A program made the position numbers and the translations under genes. The notes under the pieces were generated by a model that saw nothing but the letters and a program-made list of their open reading frames with translations, did no database searches and was not told where the DNA came from. A stretch of 64,000 nt of DNA from Sphingobacterium thalpophilum (GTDB lineage: Bacteria; Bacteroidota; Bacteroidia; Sphingobacteriales; Sphingobacteriaceae), in the NCBI RefSeq assembly GCF_038396785.1, contig NZ_CP151087.1, forward strand, positions 5,022,001-5,086,000, given 5' to 3'. Shown here piece by piece: positions 1 to 8,114 of the stretch. Within the stretch, counting starts at the first letter, position 1. Every line of letters starts with the position of its first letter.

Positions 1-551
1 TTGCCCAATCCAAACTTGCTGAAGTCTTTTATCTCACCAAGTTTATGAATAAGCCTTGCTTTGGAGTAGTTGGAGTCGTTGTCATTGATCAAACGGTACT
101 CGTCCAGAACACTGTAGGGGGCAGGCATTTCCAATGCAGGAATGTCCTGAAACATATCCCAAAGATTTTCGTAGGTCATATCCATTTCCCTACCACCGCG
201 GATGACATAGCCGTCGGTTGCATTACCGGCGCCATCTAACGAGCCGCCTTCCACATGGAGCTGTTCAAGGAATGTGATGTTTTCAGCAGGAACATGACCA
301 TCTCGGATAAAATAGTAGGCTGCAGACATCCCTGCTATACCGCTTCCGACGATGTAAATTTTACTGTCTTTATATGATTTTGGTGGAATACCTTTATTGC
401 GTTGATAATTTCCGATCTGATCAGAAAAGGGCATCGATTTTTTCGGTGTGTTACGTTGTTGTTCTTTGCTTGAATCGGGTTCATGATTTACATTTCCATA
501 TTCAGCAGATGCATTTAATACTTTGTCGAATTTTGAGGTGATTTCTTTCAT
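1..551 (-). CDS. ohyA: Oleate hydratase, N-terminal part (runs off window)
   Basis: FAD-dependent hydratase that adds water to the cis-9 double bond of oleate to give 10-hydroxystearate. The reading frame opens at the ATG at 549-551 and stays open to the window edge, giving 183 residues. A Rossmann FAD motif GSGIAG lies at residues 69-74. The family loop RGGREM lies at 118-123, so the Glu implicated in catalysis in the characterised Elizabethkingia enzyme falls at position 122. It is followed by the typical YENLWDMFQDIPALE segment. About 70 percent of a usual 640-residue enzyme lies outside the window. It sits 97 bp downstream of an AraC regulator on the same strand, which probably controls it. 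Family assignment is by motif recognition and is strong. Confidence 0.93.
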   Translation of the reverse strand, partial: MKEITSKFDKVLNASAEYGNVNHEPDSSKEQQRNTPKKSMPFSDQIGNYQRNKGIPPKSYKDSKIYIVGSGIAGMSAAYYFIRDGHVPAENITFLEQLHVEGGSLDGAGNATDGYVIRGGREMDMTYENLWDMFQDIPALEMPAPYSVLDEYRLINDNDSNYSKARLIHKLGEIKDFSKFGLG

Positions 552-648
552 GATTCTTATGTTTTTTTAATTGTTGAGTAAAGTTACAAAGACCACCTTA
601 ATCATTTGTGCCCTCAAATTCGCTATTGTTCTACCGAATTTCCTCTTT

Positions 649-1569
649 CTACATATTTTGTCGCTTTCGGTACTCTGATGGCGATAAGGTGGAGTATTTT
701 TTGAAAAAACGACCAAATGCTGAGATGGAATTAAATCCGATTTCATAAGAAATTTCTGAGATAGTCTTTTCGGGATTCCCGAGCAGCACATAGGCTTCTT
801 TAAGCACACGCTCATCAATAATTTCATGTGGTGTTTTACCTGATGCTCTTTTAACAATCTGAATGAGGTATTTGTTTGAAATAAATAACTGGTCGGCGTA
901 ATATTGTACTTCTTTGTATTGATTGCTATGTCGCTGAACCAGGTCTGTAAACTTATAGAACAGGTTGTTGGTCTCTTGTACACTTTCCGTTGTATTATGG
1001 TCTTTAGAGACCAATTCGTCGGCGATCTCTAACAGGAGATTAAAGATGATCGTGCGGATGATATCTGCTGTAAAATGTGTTGTTCTTAAGGTAACTTCTT
1101 TGAAGTAGTCCATTAATTTTAACAGCTTGTCAATTTGTTTATCTTGGGAGCTGACAATGGTAAAGGTCGAATTTTTAAAAAGCCCCAGTTGTTCGATAAA
1201 GAATGGATTGACAATATGTTTAAGCAGGAATGCTTTGTCAAAAAAGAGTAGCTTCATTCTAAAGTCGGCGCTGACCTGCGAAAACCGGATAATTGTTGTT
1301 GGGGCGGATATGAGGATATGGTTTGTCGAGATATGGTATTCCTGATTGTCTACCTGAATATTTATATCGCCCGCTGTACAGATACAGATGGCATAATAAT
1401 CAATACGAAAAGCATTGCTTGGGTATTCAAAAATCGGATTTCCAGAAGAAATATAATAGGGGCGGTGGCAATTTACGCCAAAGAATGATAAGGTATCTTG
1501 AAGACTTTCGTGTGTATTATAAGTTGTTTTTACCTTAAACTTCATTGACTTTTTGTTCGGCTTGGGCAT
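649..1569 (-). CDS. AraC family transcriptional regulator
   Basis: A 306-residue regulator with an N-terminal cupin-like sensing half (about residues 30-180) and a C-terminal AraC DNA-binding domain (about 205-303). The C-terminus has two helix-turn-helix units: YYADQLFISNKYLIQIVKR, then TISEISYEIGFNSISAFGRFF and the SPSEYRKR ending typical of the family. It lies between a GNAT gene (40 bp upstream) and the oleate hydratase gene (97 bp downstream), all on one strand. The simplest inference is that it senses a fatty acid or related stress and controls ohyA, but no ligand is visible. The start MPKPNKKSMKF could also be at Met9. Confidence 0.9.
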   Translation of the reverse strand: MPKPNKKSMKFKVKTTYNTHESLQDTLSFFGVNCHRPYYISSGNPIFEYPSNAFRIDYYAICICTAGDINIQVDNQEYHISTNHILISAPTTIIRFSQVSADFRMKLLFFDKAFLLKHIVNPFFIEQLGLFKNSTFTIVSSQDKQIDKLLKLMDYFKEVTLRTTHFTADIIRTIIFNLLLEIADELVSKDHNTTESVQETNNLFYKFTDLVQRHSNQYKEVQYYADQLFISNKYLIQIVKRASGKTPHEIIDERVLKEAYVLLGNPEKTISEISYEIGFNSISAFGRFFKKYSTLSPSEYRKRQNM

Positions 1570-1609
1570 ATACAGTTCCTATTGTTTTTAATATTCGAAT
1601 GGGCTTTGT

Positions 1610-2110
1610 TTATTCGGATGCTGTCCGTTTGAGCATCAGTTTTTCTGTGGCAATATCGTCTTCTATCCCAACGAAGAAACTTTTGAATCCGAATTTGCTC
1701 AGTAGTCGTCTCGATGCGGTGTTATCGGGATCAATAATACCAATCACATCTTTACCTGGATTTAATGTTGTGGCAAGGGTTAGCATCGACTCGCAAATCT
1801 GTGTTCCCAGCCCCTTTCCCCAATGTTCTTTGCGCAGCAAATAACCAATTTCGAATACACTTGGATCTTTTTTATAATTAACAAGCTTACAGTCCCCCAA
1901 AAGCTTTAGCGTATCCGCTTCGATTACTTTAAAATAACCTAAATCAGGATCCTGGTTGATCTCGAGAATCGAATCGAACTTTTTCCGGGCCTGTTCTTTG
2001 GACAATCCTTTACCAGTAATGTATTTCATGACATCATCCCCTTTAACCAAGTCGTGGAAAGCGTCAAAATCTTCCGGGAGATATTTTTTAAATAGAAGTG
2101 TGTTGTACAT
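1610..2110 (-). CDS. GNAT family N-acetyltransferase (RimJ-like)
   Basis: A 166-residue acetyl-CoA-dependent N-acetyltransferase of the RimJ/RimL type. It keeps the whole fold: an N-terminal region with YLPEDFDAFHDLV, a central EIGYLLRKEHWGKGLGTQ segment whose GKGLGT is the acetyl-CoA pyrophosphate loop (about residues 100-105), and a C-terminal NTASRRLLSKFGFK motif. The substrate cannot be predicted. It is the first of three minus-strand genes (GNAT, AraC, ohyA) and may share their transcript. Confidence 0.85.
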   Translation of the reverse strand: MYNTLLFKKYLPEDFDAFHDLVKGDDVMKYITGKGLSKEQARKKFDSILEINQDPDLGYFKVIEADTLKLLGDCKLVNYKKDPSVFEIGYLLRKEHWGKGLGTQICESMLTLATTLNPGKDVIGIIDPDNTASRRLLSKFGFKSFFVGIEDDIATEKLMLKRTASE

Positions 2111-2327
2111 GGCTAATGCGTTTATTTACAAGATAAGGTTGTTTTCTCTGAAATCAAATTATCGGAACCTAAATCATCATCTTTCTGTCTTATTTAACTT
2201 TTTCATGATTTTAGTTCTCCAATTTAACTTACATTGCCTTTCTGTAAAGCGGAAGGGAAGCTTTTATAAGAATGCCATTCCGTAGCGATACGGTGTAAAT
2301 AAGAATTTTTAGAGGGAGATAATCGTT

Positions 2328-2780
2328 ATGGAAATAAGAGCGGCAAGTGAAGCCGACTATGCGGCAATCCTGCGCATTTGGGAAAATTCGGTTCGGGCAA
2401 CACATGATTTTTTGAAAGAGGAGGATCTTCAGTTATATAAGAGACTGATCCCAACCGAGTATTTACCACAATTAAAGGTATATGTCATCGATGATGAGGG
2501 ACAGCCTACTGCTTTTTTCGCTGTCTCCGATGATAATCTAGAAATGTTATTTGTGGATTCAGCCTACAGGGGAAAAGGTATTGGGACTGTGGCACTACAG
2601 TATGTACTGGATAAGCTCCAGGTGTATAAAGTTGATGTCAATGAGCAAAATCAGCAGGCTGTTGATTTTTATCTGAAAAAAGGATATCAGCTTATCGGAC
2701 GCTCAGCTGTAGATGGTATGGGCAAATCCTATCCGATCTTGCATTTACATCACGAGCGCGCTATCAATGGATTGAAATAA
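2328..2780 (+). CDS. yjaB: GNAT acetyltransferase, YjaB-like
   Basis: A 150-residue acetyltransferase that resembles E. coli YjaB along its length. Shared features are the VRATHDFL segment near residue 26, LFVDSAYRGKGIGT with the acetyl-CoA loop (about residues 77-90), VNEQNQQAVDFYLKKGY and the GRSAVDGMGKSYPILHL ending. The ATG follows a purine-rich stretch (agagggagataa), a good ribosome-binding site for this genome. A VOC-family gene follows after 19 bp on the same strand, so the two probably share a transcript. The biological substrate is unknown; the symbol rests on remembered similarity. Confidence 0.85.
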   Translation: MEIRAASEADYAAILRIWENSVRATHDFLKEEDLQLYKRLIPTEYLPQLKVYVIDDEGQPTAFFAVSDDNLEMLFVDSAYRGKGIGTVALQYVLDKLQVYKVDVNEQNQQAVDFYLKKGYQLIGRSAVDGMGKSYPILHLHHERAINGLK

Positions 2781-2799
2781 TTTTAAAATGAAATAACTT

Positions 2800-3252
2800 A
2801 TGATACAAGGTTTATACGAAACGCATATTCAGGTGCGTGATTTAGCTAAATCGGTCGCATTTTATACGGAGGTATTGGGATTACGTGTGGCACATCGCGA
2901 TCCGACACGTCCTATTGTTTTTTTATGGATTGGAACCGGCAAAGACTATATGTTGGGCCTGTGGCAGGAAGAAACAAACTTTCAACCGAGACATTTTGCT
3001 TTTAGAGCGGATAAAGAGGATATCTTGAACTATGCCGTGGACTATCTGAAAACACGTGACCTGACACCTTATAATTTTTTAAAGGATGGGATCGAAGCAC
3101 CGATGGTCTTTGCATGGATGCCGGCATTGGCCATTTACTTTAATGATCCGGATGGCAACCAATTGGAGTTTATCGCAGTTTTGGAAGGGGAGGGCAGGCC
3201 CGAACTGGGCGTGCTGTCTTATGCCGATTGGATCAATCGTACGACACAATAA
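2800..3252 (+). CDS. VOC family (glyoxalase/bleomycin-resistance fold) protein
   Basis: A 150-residue vicinal-oxygen-chelate protein with two beta-alpha-beta-beta-beta modules. The first contains the probable metal-ligand His9 (ETHIQVRDLAKSVAFYTEVLGL). The second contains HFAFRADKEDI and ends with the family hallmark FNDPDGNQLEFIAV, whose Glu is the usual last ligand. The reaction is not predictable from sequence; family members include glyoxalases, dioxygenases and drug-binding proteins. Its stop codon lies inside the stem of a strong hairpin shared with the convergent GNAT gene. Confidence 0.87.
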   Translation: MIQGLYETHIQVRDLAKSVAFYTEVLGLRVAHRDPTRPIVFLWIGTGKDYMLGLWQEETNFQPRHFAFRADKEDILNYAVDYLKTRDLTPYNFLKDGIEAPMVFAWMPALAIYFNDPDGNQLEFIAVLEGEGRPELGVLSYADWINRTTQ

Positions 3253-3277
3253 GTCGCGAAGAGACGACTTATTGTGT
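3244..3277. terminator. Bidirectional terminator formed by two gene ends
   Basis: A perfect 13-bp stem (3244-3256 with 3265-3277) closes an 8-nt loop. It contains the stop codons of both convergent genes: TAA at 3250-3252 for the VOC gene and TAA (read on minus) at 3269-3271 for the GNAT gene. There is no long T-tract, so termination strength is inferred. Confidence 0.75.
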
Positions 3278-3808
3278 TGAATCCCATTCTTCGGCAAGGA
3301 TTGCAAAGACCACATCATCTTCCCATTGACCGTTATGGAAATAGCTTTTTACAAAATGAGCTTCCTTTCGGAATCCCAAACTTGTTAAAAGCTGCATGGA
3401 TGCCTTGTTTTCCGGAGCTACCGAGGCCATGATCCGATGTTTATGATACTGACGGAACAGGGCCTCTATAACTGTTTTCAGTCCTTCTTTGGCATAACCC
3501 TGTTGCTGGAATTCTTTTTTTATCGTACAGCCCAATTCCACCTGCAGGTGTTCAGCACCAAAAAAATGAACGCCAATATCGCCGATTACAGCCTTTGCTA
3601 TTTTGTCGGTCATAACGAGCTGAAACCAGGACTCTGGAAGATTGAATATGCTCGGATTCTTTGCAATAAATGCATCGACTTCTGCCAAAGAACCTGGAAT
3701 CCAACCTTGGTATTTATTCGTTTCTTTATCTGAACGATACCCGAATATTGCCCGACTGTCTTCCGGCATGATGGGCCGAATCGCTAATCTTTCTGAATCA
3801 ATGCGCAT
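3269..3808 (-). CDS. GNAT family N-acetyltransferase
   Basis: A 179-residue RimJ/RimL-like acetyltransferase. Recognisable parts are the opening RIDSERLAIRPIMPEDSRAIF, the ELGCTIKKEFQQQGYAKEG acetyl-CoA region (about residues 90-108), and the NKASMQLLTSLGFRKEAHFV motif near residue 130. It ends in a hairpin shared with the convergent VOC gene. The DUF4180 gene sits only 3 bp upstream (3812) on the same strand, so they are likely co-transcribed. Substrate unknown. Confidence 0.87.
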   Translation of the reverse strand: MRIDSERLAIRPIMPEDSRAIFGYRSDKETNKYQGWIPGSLAEVDAFIAKNPSIFNLPESWFQLVMTDKIAKAVIGDIGVHFFGAEHLQVELGCTIKKEFQQQGYAKEGLKTVIEALFRQYHKHRIMASVAPENKASMQLLTSLGFRKEAHFVKSYFHNGQWEDDVVFAILAEEWDSTQ

Positions 3809-3811
3809 GGT

Positions 3812-4174
3812 TTAACGTTTTGAAAACCTGGCTATCGCTTCTTCACGCGTACCTACAAAATTGATTTTTTTTGATTTATTGCTTTCGTAGATAAAATCGT
3901 TTAAACTTTTGCTGTTGTATTTGGAGAAATCGCCAACGATGGCAATGTCAAAGCCATACTGCGTATATTTTTGAAGTATTTCACCGGCAAGTTTTGTTTT
4001 AAGTTCGAAGAAATCGTCTGTGATGTTCTCTTGATAAATAATTGCTTTGTATGCTTCTTGCGCGCCACAGTCGACCATAATCTGTAGACCATCATCGAGA
4101 TTATGGATAAAGACGCCTGAACCTTTAACTTCAGCAATGTTTTCGTCACCTAGCTGAATAATAGTGATTTCCAT
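3812..4174 (-). CDS. DUF4180 domain protein
   Basis: A 120-residue protein that spans the DUF4180 family. Characteristic stretches are DFFELKTKLAGEILQKY (about residues 54-70), FDIAIVGDFSKYNSKSLNDFI (74-94) and ESNKSKKINFVGTREEAIARF at the end. No signal peptide or membrane segment is seen, so it is probably cytoplasmic. Members are small alpha/beta proteins of unknown role, sometimes beside regulators. It is followed after 3 bp by a GNAT gene. Confidence 0.85.
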   Translation of the reverse strand: MEITIIQLGDENIAEVKGSGVFIHNLDDGLQIMVDCGAQEAYKAIIYQENITDDFFELKTKLAGEILQKYTQYGFDIAIVGDFSKYNSKSLNDFIYESNKSKKINFVGTREEAIARFSKR

Positions 4175-4286
4175 TTTTTTTGTTGTGTAGTTTTAAAAAT
4201 AAATTTGTGGGACCATATTCCATGACGAAGTGCACTTCGTTGGGATATCCTGTTGGAAATGATCCGAGATAGTGGGTATACGGCTT

Positions 4287-5210
4287 TTAACCTGCAAATT
4301 CTTTCAGCATATTGATTGTTGGGCAGAAGAACAGGGAGCCGGTATGGGCCGTACTAAAGTCCAGTATTCTATCATAATTCCCCTCGGGTTCACCAATAAA
4401 CATTCTGTTCAGCATCAATTGTACGGTACTGAATGTGCTGGCGTAAGCGATAAAGTAGGTTCCCATTTCATTTGTTGCGATTTGCCCAAAAGGCATATTG
4501 TCGCGAACAATTTTCAAATCGTCACCGACATTGGCTAGGGCCGAATGTGAATTAGTCGGTTTTTCATCGTCGCCCATCTCAATATCGTTTGCTTTGCTTC
4601 TGCCGATGACCTTCTCCTGTTCAGCGACGGGTAAAGAACGCCAGGCGTTCATGTCGTGAATATATTTTTGTACAAATAAATAGCTTCCACCCGTATAGGC
4701 TGCATCCTCATCACCAACGATACCAAAGAAAGCACGATCCTCACCAAGGGGATTTTCCGTTCCGTCGACAAAACCCAAGATACTTCGGCCATCCCAATAT
4801 CTGAACCCATGAATTTCCTCCTTGCAATCGGCAACGGGACTTAATAAGGCTGCTATTTCGGTCGCCATGTCAATGCAATAGCTTTTCTCATAAGCGCGAA
4901 TATGGAAATGTAAATCTCCAGGTGTAGCCACAGCCACATGTTTTTGACCAATGATAGGTTCGAAAGGAACCAATTCCTTTGGCATAGGTTCGTTGAGTTC
5001 CAGCTTTTTCCAGGCATGGTGGCTTATGCCCAATACCACGCTGGCTTTTACAAGATTTGAACGTACCTGCGCCGAATTATTGAGATTGACAACCAATGCG
5101 CATAAGCGTTGGAAGACATCTTTAATGACCACATTTTCGTGGAAATTCCATACCATAAACACCGTATTGTTGCTCGGTGTATCGATGACATTTTGGGCCT
5201 GATGATCCAT
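4287..5210 (-). CDS. Dyp-type heme peroxidase
   Basis: A 307-residue dye-decolorising peroxidase of the bacterial YfeX/TyrA type. The hallmark GFVDGTENP lies at residues 146-154, with the catalytic Asp149. The likely proximal heme ligand is His222 (NSHSALANV) and the distal Arg is R236 (IVRDNMPFG). No signal peptide is seen, so it should act in the cytoplasm, as YfeX does. It would use hydrogen peroxide to oxidise substrates such as porphyrinogens or phenolics. It stands alone between the DUF4180 gene and a decayed hydrolase. All key residues are present, so it looks functional. Confidence 0.94.
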   Translation of the reverse strand: MDHQAQNVIDTPSNNTVFMVWNFHENVVIKDVFQRLCALVVNLNNSAQVRSNLVKASVVLGISHHAWKKLELNEPMPKELVPFEPIIGQKHVAVATPGDLHFHIRAYEKSYCIDMATEIAALLSPVADCKEEIHGFRYWDGRSILGFVDGTENPLGEDRAFFGIVGDEDAAYTGGSYLFVQKYIHDMNAWRSLPVAEQEKVIGRSKANDIEMGDDEKPTNSHSALANVGDDLKIVRDNMPFGQIATNEMGTYFIAYASTFSTVQLMLNRMFIGEPEGNYDRILDFSTAHTGSLFFCPTINMLKEFAG

Positions 5211-5283
5211 AAGATAAGTTGTTGTGTGTTGTACAGCCTTGCTAAGCTACAAATAAAATCGGTTGTACGGATAGACTTTTTGA

Positions 5284-5880
5284 TTACTCGAATGCGGTTT
5301 TTTGATATAATTTGACGATTTCATCCATGACCAGATCCGGTTCGTCATAAAAAACATGATGCTCCGCATTTTGAGCCAAAAGATAACGTCTATTGTTTTT
5401 TTGATCTGCAAATTTTTTAAGGGCAGCAATAAATAAACTGCGATCGGGTTCTTCAAAAGGCGATTTTCCTGAACCAATGACAGTCATGGGGACATTGATT
5501 TTTCCAGCAACCTCATGTAAAACAGCCGTTGATGCTTCGTAGTTTAAAACGAGATGATAGAACCCTAAGCTTTCTTTTTTGATGTTATCAAGCTCACTGG
5601 CATATTCGCTCTTCAATGATTTGGATCGCTCCATGGTCATAAAATAAGGGGATACAATATCGATCATTACTGTGCCAACAACCTGAGCGGGATTGGAACC
5701 ATCATTTCCCGCTCCAGATTCAAAGACAATGGGGATACCTTTTCCTTCCATTACAGTAAAATGAAGGCTATGGTTGCCTACATTGATCATGGTATCCCTG
5801 AGCTGTGCTTTTACGGCCAGCCCGGGGAGTATCAGTAGGAGGAAAACGGATAAAAGGAGATTATACTTTAGCCCGTACAT
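5284..5880 (-). pseudogene. Alpha/beta hydrolase with its catalytic core deleted
   Basis: A 198-codon frame that starts like a secreted alpha/beta hydrolase: signal peptide (about residues 1-25), a strand ending in IPIVFESGAGNDGS, then an abrupt jump at about residue 61 into NPAQVVGTVMIDIVSPYF. In intact relatives the first part is followed by the YDRAGFG-like strand and the GHSxGG nucleophile elbow, and the second part begins near HPEKV. Roughly 80 residues, including the nucleophilic Ser, appear to be missing in frame. The C-terminal His region (AEHHVFYDEP) remains. It cannot be an active hydrolase by the normal mechanism. Its start overlaps the end of the broken methyltransferase gene by 20 bp. 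Confidence 0.75.
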
Positions 5881-6646
5881 CGTTCATTTTAAGTGTCATG
5901 CTTGTCGCTTCTGTCTCGATCCATTGGCTGTATTCTGCGATAGCCTGTAAGCGAAGTTCGTCGGAGATATACCCTTCCGTAACCATTTGTCGCGATTGGG
6001 CGACTTTGTTCCAGATGGCCAGATTGGTATCAAAGTTAGCTTCTCCTTTTTTATAGGTCTGATCGGCATGGATAACCTGAACCGAATGGAAGCCTGCTTC
6101 CTGGAGCAGTGCAGCGACCTCATCAGCAACACAATTGTTCATACCTGCATCTGCTCTCCATTTCAGAAAAGTATGGTAAAATGTGAGCATGCTTTCCGGA
6201 GGGGCGGGGTTTCATTCAATGGAGGTGTGATTGTAGTCTAAAATAGAGATTTGTCCTCCGGGCTTTAACCAGGATTTAAATAAGCCCAATGCCCTGGGAA
6301 TATCACTTAACCATTGCATGGTGCGCGCCGTTATAATCAGGTCGAACGGATGTGGAGGCTGATAATCAAAAATATTGTTGCAGACAAGGTTCAGATTTTG
6401 GGTGCTACCATAGTGCTCATTGCCACTGTCGATAAAAGACGGTGTATTATCGAGCCCGGTTATCGTTCCGTCGCCAATATAAGTTGCTACCTCATTCGTG
6501 AGCGTTCCGGTACCGCAGCCCACGTCCAAGATTTCCATGCCAGGAGATAGTAGGGGGATAATCGTTCTATAATCGGAGGATAATGTCCTTCTTTCAAATA
6601 TCTTATTGGCTTGTTGATCTTTTCTGTCGATAGATTTCTCTTTCAT
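5861..6646 (-). pseudogene. SAM-dependent methyltransferase interrupted by an in-frame TGA
   Basis: A class I SAM methyltransferase of 261 codons, split by one TGA at 6212-6214. The first part (6212-6646) has the SAM motif ILDVGCGTGTLTNE at about residues 39-52 and the ITARTMQWLSDIPRAL segment, ending in DYNHTSIE. The same frame continues directly with NPAPPESMLTFYHTFLKWR to 5861. A single TGG to TGA change would restore an expected Trp. The downstream part contains FHSVQVIHADQTY and a C-terminal helix pair. It is either a recent nonsense mutation or a base error; readthrough is less likely. The alpha/beta hydrolase remnant follows with a 20-bp overlap. Confidence 0.82.
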
Positions 6647-7144
6647 TGGATTTGGTTTAGTTGACTGTAAATATAGCTTTTGCTTTCCGGTTAAAAAAAC
6701 TTCTATTCGTTTAACCGTTTTTGTTACGCTAATCAGACCAACAGTTGAGTTTATTCCTTGATTTGTTTATGGTTACTATCAGTCGAATATCCTATTCTCC
6801 ATTAAGAAGGATATCGTAGTCTTTTTACAAGGTATTAACAGGGGGTTAACTGGGAAGCTACCCCTGCTAACCCCCTGTTATCCCCCTGTTAACCCCTTGC
6901 AATATCCCTGTTATTAGGGAAACTGGTGTAAAGCAATTTAAAACCTGTAACGGGCGATAAAAGAGGGGCATTTACTGCTTTATGGCGATCATGTACTATT
7001 TTGATAGAAACAGCGATACTTTGCGATTAATACGCTAATTAGAAAATTATTTCAGGTCGTTTCGCTGTTTTTTTAATAATAGTTTTTTATATTGTTATCA
7101 ATAGTACTTGTGCCGTTGCAATTACACTAAGATATCCTGATATT
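6647..7144. other. Divergent intergenic region, 498 bp
   Basis: No coding sequence is recognised between the methyltransferase pseudogene (minus) and a lipoprotein gene (plus). It is AT-rich except for a GC-rich island at 6835-6920 that holds a set of CCCTGTTA boxes (separate entry). Promoters for both flanking genes should lie here. Confidence 0.6.
6836..6913. promoter_or_regulatory. Array of CCCTGTTA boxes, possible operator
   Basis: The box CCCTGTTA occurs at 6873-6880, 6884-6891 and 6906-6913, and as its complement at 6836-6843. The direct copies are 11 and 22 bp apart, so all face the same side of the helix. The inverted copy and the first direct copy form a perfect 13-bp inverted repeat (6836-6848 with 6868-6880). 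No T-tract follows, so it is more like a protein-binding array than a terminator. Confidence 0.45.
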
Positions 7145-7978
7145 ATGCGAAAAGTATTTAAAATTCACATGCTAATGTATTGTGCTGTTTTTCTTTCAGC
7201 CTGTTCTTCCAACTATCTCATGACATTCAATGGGGAGAATGTAAAAAAAGATGAAGACAAGGGAACGTTTTCATTTAATAATGATACAGTACAAATTGAT
7301 TATTCCTTTGCCGACAGGGATGGTCGAATTTACCTTCGAATAGAAAATAAAATCGATAAACCGATCTTATGGGATCTTAAAAATTCGGCCATGGTTATTA
7401 ATGGTAAAACGCAAGGCTATTCTGCTGAACAAGCTGCTTTTAATGGAAAGATGAATGTTTCGGTTTCCGATATAAACGCTAGTAAATCCACTATATTCAA
7501 TGATGCTTGGGTGAACGGTTCTATCACAGGATCGGTAAGTTTGCCTAAAGATGTGGTACTTATCCCACCACATGCCTATGTAGATGGGCATTATTTTGAT
7601 TTTAAAAACGATGTTAAATCCATTGTACGATCATCCCAAAAAGAAAAAGTGTATATGTATGATATGAGTGGCGAGAGTTTTGCGGTAAAACTTGCTCGAT
7701 TTGAAGGCGCCGATTCACCTTACAGTTTACGTAGTTATTTAAGTTATTCGATTTTAGAAGATGGTAAAGCTATTGTTAAAACTACGGAACAAAAATTTTA
7801 TGCGGCACAGCTCTGGCAGACCGGTTCAGTAGCCCTTAATAATATTATTGAACTGTATAATAAGCGCGGAGACGTGCTGGCTGTTAAGGAAAAAAAGGGG
7901 CAGGGGGCAATGCTTGTAGGAGGTGCCTTGGCGTTAACTGCGGCGGCAGCAGCGATAGACCCAAAAGCGGCTGAATAA
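7145..7978 (+). CDS. Hypothetical lipoprotein
   Basis: A 277-residue protein that I cannot assign to a family. The N-terminus is a lipoprotein signal: positively charged MRKVFKIH, a hydrophobic stretch and a lipobox LSAC with Cys at residue 20. The body is predicted beta-rich, with many alternating polar and apolar residues and IYLRIENKIDKPILWDL. Near the C-terminus a Gly/Ala-rich hydrophobic segment (MLVGGALALTAAAAA) could insert in a membrane. It is probably in the outer or inner membrane. It is a single-gene unit closed by a strong terminator at 8053-8089. Confidence 0.8.
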   Translation: MRKVFKIHMLMYCAVFLSACSSNYLMTFNGENVKKDEDKGTFSFNNDTVQIDYSFADRDGRIYLRIENKIDKPILWDLKNSAMVINGKTQGYSAEQAAFNGKMNVSVSDINASKSTIFNDAWVNGSITGSVSLPKDVVLIPPHAYVDGHYFDFKNDVKSIVRSSQKEKVYMYDMSGESFAVKLARFEGADSPYSLRSYLSYSILEDGKAIVKTTEQKFYAAQLWQTGSVALNNIIELYNKRGDVLAVKEKKGQGAMLVGGALALTAAAAAIDPKAAE

Positions 7979-8052
7979 TGCTTGTCAAAAAGGCAATTTA
8001 AATACGCTGTTAAAGGCTGTCCAACCCTTTAAATTTAGGGGCATTTAAATTA

Positions 8053-8089
8053 GAAAGACCGACCCCATTACAACTGGGGTCGGTCTTTC
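8053..8089. terminator. Strong hairpin terminator, bidirectional
   Basis: A perfect 14-bp GC-rich stem (8053-8066 with 8076-8089), a 9-nt loop and a following TTTTG on plus. It lies between the lipoprotein gene and the end of the convergent efflux operon and can serve both. Confidence 0.9.
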
Positions 8090-8114
8090 TTTTGTTTAGG
8101 AATTAGTAGAAGTC

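Noticed and set aside
45..239. Plus-strand 64-codon frame at the window start
   Set aside because: It is the shadow of the oleate hydratase gene, which is open on minus through the whole stretch.
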